Source: Paraburkholderia flava
Lineage (GTDB): Bacteria; Pseudomonadota; Gammaproteobacteria; Burkholderiales; Burkholderiaceae
Length of the DNA stretch: 64,000 nt
Reading direction: 5' to 3'
Assembly (NCBI RefSeq): GCF_004359985.1
Contig: NZ_SMRO01000001.1
Location: 1,655,100 to 1,719,099 of the forward strand
Positions 62,211-64,000 of this stretch are shown piece by piece (position 1 is the first letter of the stretch; every line of letters starts with the position of its first letter). The notes beneath the pieces were generated by a model, which saw only the letters and a program-made list of their open reading frames with translations, had not been told where the DNA came from and did no database searches. Both the position numbers and the translations under genes were made by a program.

Positions 62211-62605
62211 CACAGCGCCTTGTCGAACGTCGCGCGAATCGCCTGCTCCTGCGTTTGCCCGGTCGAGCGCGCGACTTCATGTCCCTGTTTGAACACGACG
62301 AAGGTCGACTGCTGCGTGATTTTCAGCGCGCGCTTGAGCGCGGTTTCGGTGTCGTAGTCGGCGACGAAGATCGTCACCGGTTTCAGCGACGGTTCGGCGG
62401 CGAGCCTGTCGACGATGGGTTTCTGCACGCGGCAGGTCGGGCACCACGTCGCGTGCAGATAGACGACGGCGGGTTCGCCGGCCGCGATCGTGTGCTCGAA
62501 GCGGGCTTGCGTGAACAGCACTTCGTCGGCGAACGCGGGGCCGGAAAGCACGGCGCACGACAACAGCGCGCCGGTGAGGATCTTGCCGGAAGAGAACGGT
62601 TTCAT
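62210..62605 (-). CDS. Exported thioredoxin-like protein
   Basis: A 131-residue protein with a Sec signal (ending G-P-A-F-A-D) and a thioredoxin fold. The active site is W-C-P-T-C-R in [11 protein letters not shown]. It would take electrons from the CcdA protein and reduce periplasmic disulfides. A perfect sigma-F promoter lies about 55 bases upstream, so it should be induced with the bufferin genes. Confidence 0.9.
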   Translation of the reverse strand: MKPFSSGKILTGALLSCAVLSGPAFADEVLFTQARFEHTIAAGEPAVVYLHATWCPTCRVQKPIVDRLAAEPSLKPVTIFVADYDTETALKRALKITQQSTFVVFKQGHEVARSTGQTQEQAIRATFDKAL

Positions 62606-62663
62606 CGGATGACTCCTGCGAGCGAGACGGCGTTGCCGCCATCGGTGGATGGGTTCATAGGAG

Positions 62664-62689
62664 TTCGTCGCGAAGGCGCTGCCGGTTAC
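62664..62689 (-). promoter_or_regulatory. Sigma-F promoter for thioredoxin-ccdA
   Basis: On the minus strand GTAACC (62689-62684) is followed by 16 bases and CGAA (62667-62664), an exact match to the Caulobacter sigma-F promoter GTAACC-N16-CGAA. Confidence 0.85.
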
Positions 62690-62722
62690 ACCGCAAGCGA
62701 AATTTATTTACGGCTTTTCGCT

Positions 62723-62748
62723 GTAACCGGCACGGCCACCGCGGCGAA
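62723..62748 (+). promoter_or_regulatory. Sigma-F promoter for the DUF4148 gene
   Basis: GTAACC (62723-62728), 16 bases, CGAA (62745-62748): exact sigma-F pattern, about 76 bases before the DUF4148 start. It is divergent from the thioredoxin promoter, with 33 bases between them. Confidence 0.85.
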
Positions 62749-62823
62749 TTCACCGTCAGACACGCCATGCATCGCAGCGTGCCACTTTCCTTCTACCTCT
62801 GCACGTTCTGACTGGAGCCGATC

Positions 62824-63144
62824 ATGAAACCGACTTTTACCACCCTCTTCATCGCCGCTGCTGCAACCGCCATCACTGCTGTCGCTAGTCCCGCTTTCGC
62901 CGACGCACGCTACGACGTCGGCATGTCGTCCGCGACTGTCGCTGCTTCCACGGTTTCCCGCGCCGAGGTTCGCGCCGAACTGGCCCGTGCCCGCGCGGCC
63001 GGCGAACTCGCGTTCTCGCATAACGAATACCCGGTGCTGCAACCGTCGATGCACGACATGTCGAACGTGTCGCGTGCGGACGTGAAGGCCGAACTGGCCC
63101 GCGCCCGCGCTGCGAATGAGATCCCGCATTTCGTGAACGGCTGA
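62824..63144 (+). CDS. DUF4148 exported protein
   Basis: A 106-residue exported protein with a Sec signal (ending S-P-A-F-A-D) and two copies of a short repeat, S-R-A-E-V-R-A-E-L-A-R-A-R-A-A and S-R-A-D-V-K-A-E-L-A-R-A-R-A-A. DUF4148 is common and multi-copy in Burkholderiaceae and has no known activity. The sigma-F promoter upstream places it in the metal or thiol stress regulon here. Confidence 0.87.
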   Translation: MKPTFTTLFIAAAATAITAVASPAFADARYDVGMSSATVAASTVSRAEVRAELARARAAGELAFSHNEYPVLQPSMHDMSNVSRADVKAELARARAANEIPHFVNG

Positions 63145-63184
63145 TCCTGCGTTCCGGATCGCTCGCAAAAATTTTCGCGTCGCT

Positions 63185-63210
63185 GTAACCGCACGATCGA
63201 CAGCGACGAA
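63185..63210 (+). promoter_or_regulatory. Sigma-F promoter for the bufferin operon
   Basis: GTAACC (63185-63190), 16 bases, CGAA (63207-63210): exact sigma-F pattern 81 bases before the bufferin precursor start. Confidence 0.87.
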
Positions 63211-63290
63211 CTAACCAGCAGATCGCTCACGACAACGCAACGACGACGATCTGCCCACCTTCTTACCCGTCAACACACCAGGAGCTTCAC

Positions 63291-63566
63291 ATGAACACGA
63301 TCAAACTGTCCGCTGCTGCACTCGTTCTCGCCTCGCTCGCATCGGGCGCATTCGCTCAGACCCAGGCCGCCGGCGGCGCTGTCGAAAAGTGCTACGGCGT
63401 GTCGCTCGCCGGTCACAACGACTGCAAGGCAGGCGCGGGCACGACCTGCGCGGGCACTGCAAAGATGGACTATCAAGGCAACTCGTGGAAGAACGTTCCG
63501 GCCGGCACCTGCACCTCGATCAAGACGCCGAAGGGCATGGGCTCGCTGTCGGCGATGGAATCGTAA
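63291..63566 (+). CDS. bufA1: Bufferin-1 precursor (DUF2282, copper-binding RiPP)
   Basis: A 91-residue exported peptide with a Sec signal (ending G-A-F-A-Q) and a core with four cysteines: K-C-Y-G-V, N-D-C-K-A, T-T-C-A-G-T and G-T-C-T. This is the DUF2282/BufA1 pattern. In Caulobacter, such precursors are modified at cysteines to thiooxazoles by the MNIO enzyme BufB, exported, and bind copper. AGGAG lies 6 bases before the ATG. The maturase gene follows after 22 bases. Confidence 0.9.
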   Translation: MNTIKLSAAALVLASLASGAFAQTQAAGGAVEKCYGVSLAGHNDCKAGAGTTCAGTAKMDYQGNSWKNVPAGTCTSIKTPKGMGSLSAMES

Positions 63567-63588
63567 GCACTGCATCGCGCCCACGATC

Positions 63589-64000
63589 ATGGATACCTTC
63601 ACGAACCTCGGCGCAGGCGTCGGCCTGAAGCCGCATCATTACGACGAAGCGCATCGCGCAACGCAACGCGGGTTGTGGTTCGAGGTTCATCCGGAGAACT
63701 ACATGGTCGCGGGCGGTCCACGGCTCGCGTGGCTCGAGACGATTCGCGCGCGGCATCCGCTGTCGCTGCATGGCGTGTCGCTGTCGCTTGCCGCAGATCG
63801 TGCGCCCGACGCCGATCATCTGCACCGTCTCGCTGCACTGATTAAGCATGTCGAACCCGCGCTCGTTTCCGAACATCTCGCGTGGTCTGCATGGCGCGAT
63901 CAATACCATCCGGACCTGCTGCCGTTTCCGCGCACGAACGCCGCGCTTGCACGCATCGCGGACAACATCGCGCAGACGCAGGACGCACTCGGCCGCCGCA
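63589..64000 (+). CDS. bufB: MNIO-family bufferin maturase BufB (DUF692), partial
   Basis: The first 137 residues of a DUF692/MNIO enzyme, cut by the window edge. [20 protein letters not shown] and S-L-H-G-V-S-L-S-L, followed by S-E-H-L-A-W-S, give the iron-binding His, Glu and Asn pattern of the family. It would oxidise cysteines of the bufferin precursor just upstream using an Fe2+/Fe3+ centre. The remaining operon (a DUF2063 partner is usual) lies beyond the window. Confidence 0.9.
   Translation, partial: MDTFTNLGAGVGLKPHHYDEAHRATQRGLWFEVHPENYMVAGGPRLAWLETIRARHPLSLHGVSLSLAADRAPDADHLHRLAALIKHVEPALVSEHLAWSAWRDQYHPDLLPFPRTNAALARIADNIAQTQDALGRR

Overview
The window is GC-rich, dense DNA of a Betaproteobacterium in the Burkholderiaceae, most like Paraburkholderia, Caballeronia or Burkholderia. 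The protein families fit this (DUF3562, DUF4148, a complete early hopanoid pathway, CheC and GGDEF modules). The middle of the window fits it best: parA-parB, a RepA-type initiator, TTTATGCGCATAAA palindromes matching the published chromosome-2 parS of Burkholderia cenocepacia, and kbl-tdh nearby. I read the window as the origin region of a secondary chromosome. That assignment is inference from family knowledge; no search was run.

Layout. 0-12.7 kb holds metabolic and stress genes: the end of a LysR regulator, a MocR regulator, a GNAT acetyltransferase, an AcpA-like phosphatase, a DUF3501/Fe-S oxidoreductase/rubrerythrin set, an exported DRGH nuclease, a Crp/Fnr regulator and an Mpo1-like membrane protein. 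12.7-15.6 kb holds a RarD-like transporter, an orphan egtD and an acylphosphatase. 15.7-31.3 kb is a hopanoid supercluster: hpnA; hpnC-hpnB-lytic transglycosylase; ispH, which makes isoprenoid precursors; hpnM facing hpnN-mlaA; and a tightly overlapping operon hpnD-hpnE-hpnF-hpnG. Together these convert farnesyl diphosphate through presqualene diphosphate and hydroxysqualene to squalene and hopene, start side-chain processing, and probably move hopanoids between membranes.

31.5-41.6 kb is signalling and regulation: a response regulator/CheC/diguanylate cyclase operon, a hybrid histidine kinase, a stress-type protein, an FMN reductase, an ECF sigma/anti-sigma pair and a gluconate-type permease. 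42.2-50.4 kb is the replication and partition region: three parS sites, parA, parB, repA convergent to parB, about 21 direct 17-bp iterons, an AT-rich stretch, a KfrA-like coiled-coil protein with a zinc ribbon, two more iterons in inverse orientation, a tyrosine-recombinase-fold protein that lacks its catalytic tyrosine, and an unknown gene behind a LexA-type SOS box.

50.5-58.5 kb holds an XRE-cupin regulator divergent from kbl-tdh (threonine to glycine), YceI, TetR and SnoaL-like genes, an outer-membrane barrel, and an exported catalase with an ankyrin lipoprotein. 58.9-64 kb ends in a sigma-F-type regulon: sigF-nrsF, a ccdA/thioredoxin pair, DUF4148, and a bufferin precursor with the start of its MNIO maturation enzyme. 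Three of these transcription units are preceded by exact GTAACC-N16-CGAA promoters, the clearest regulatory signal in the window.

No tRNA, rRNA, CRISPR array, insertion sequence or prophage was seen. Most long overlapping reading frames on the other strand are high-GC shadows and were left out.
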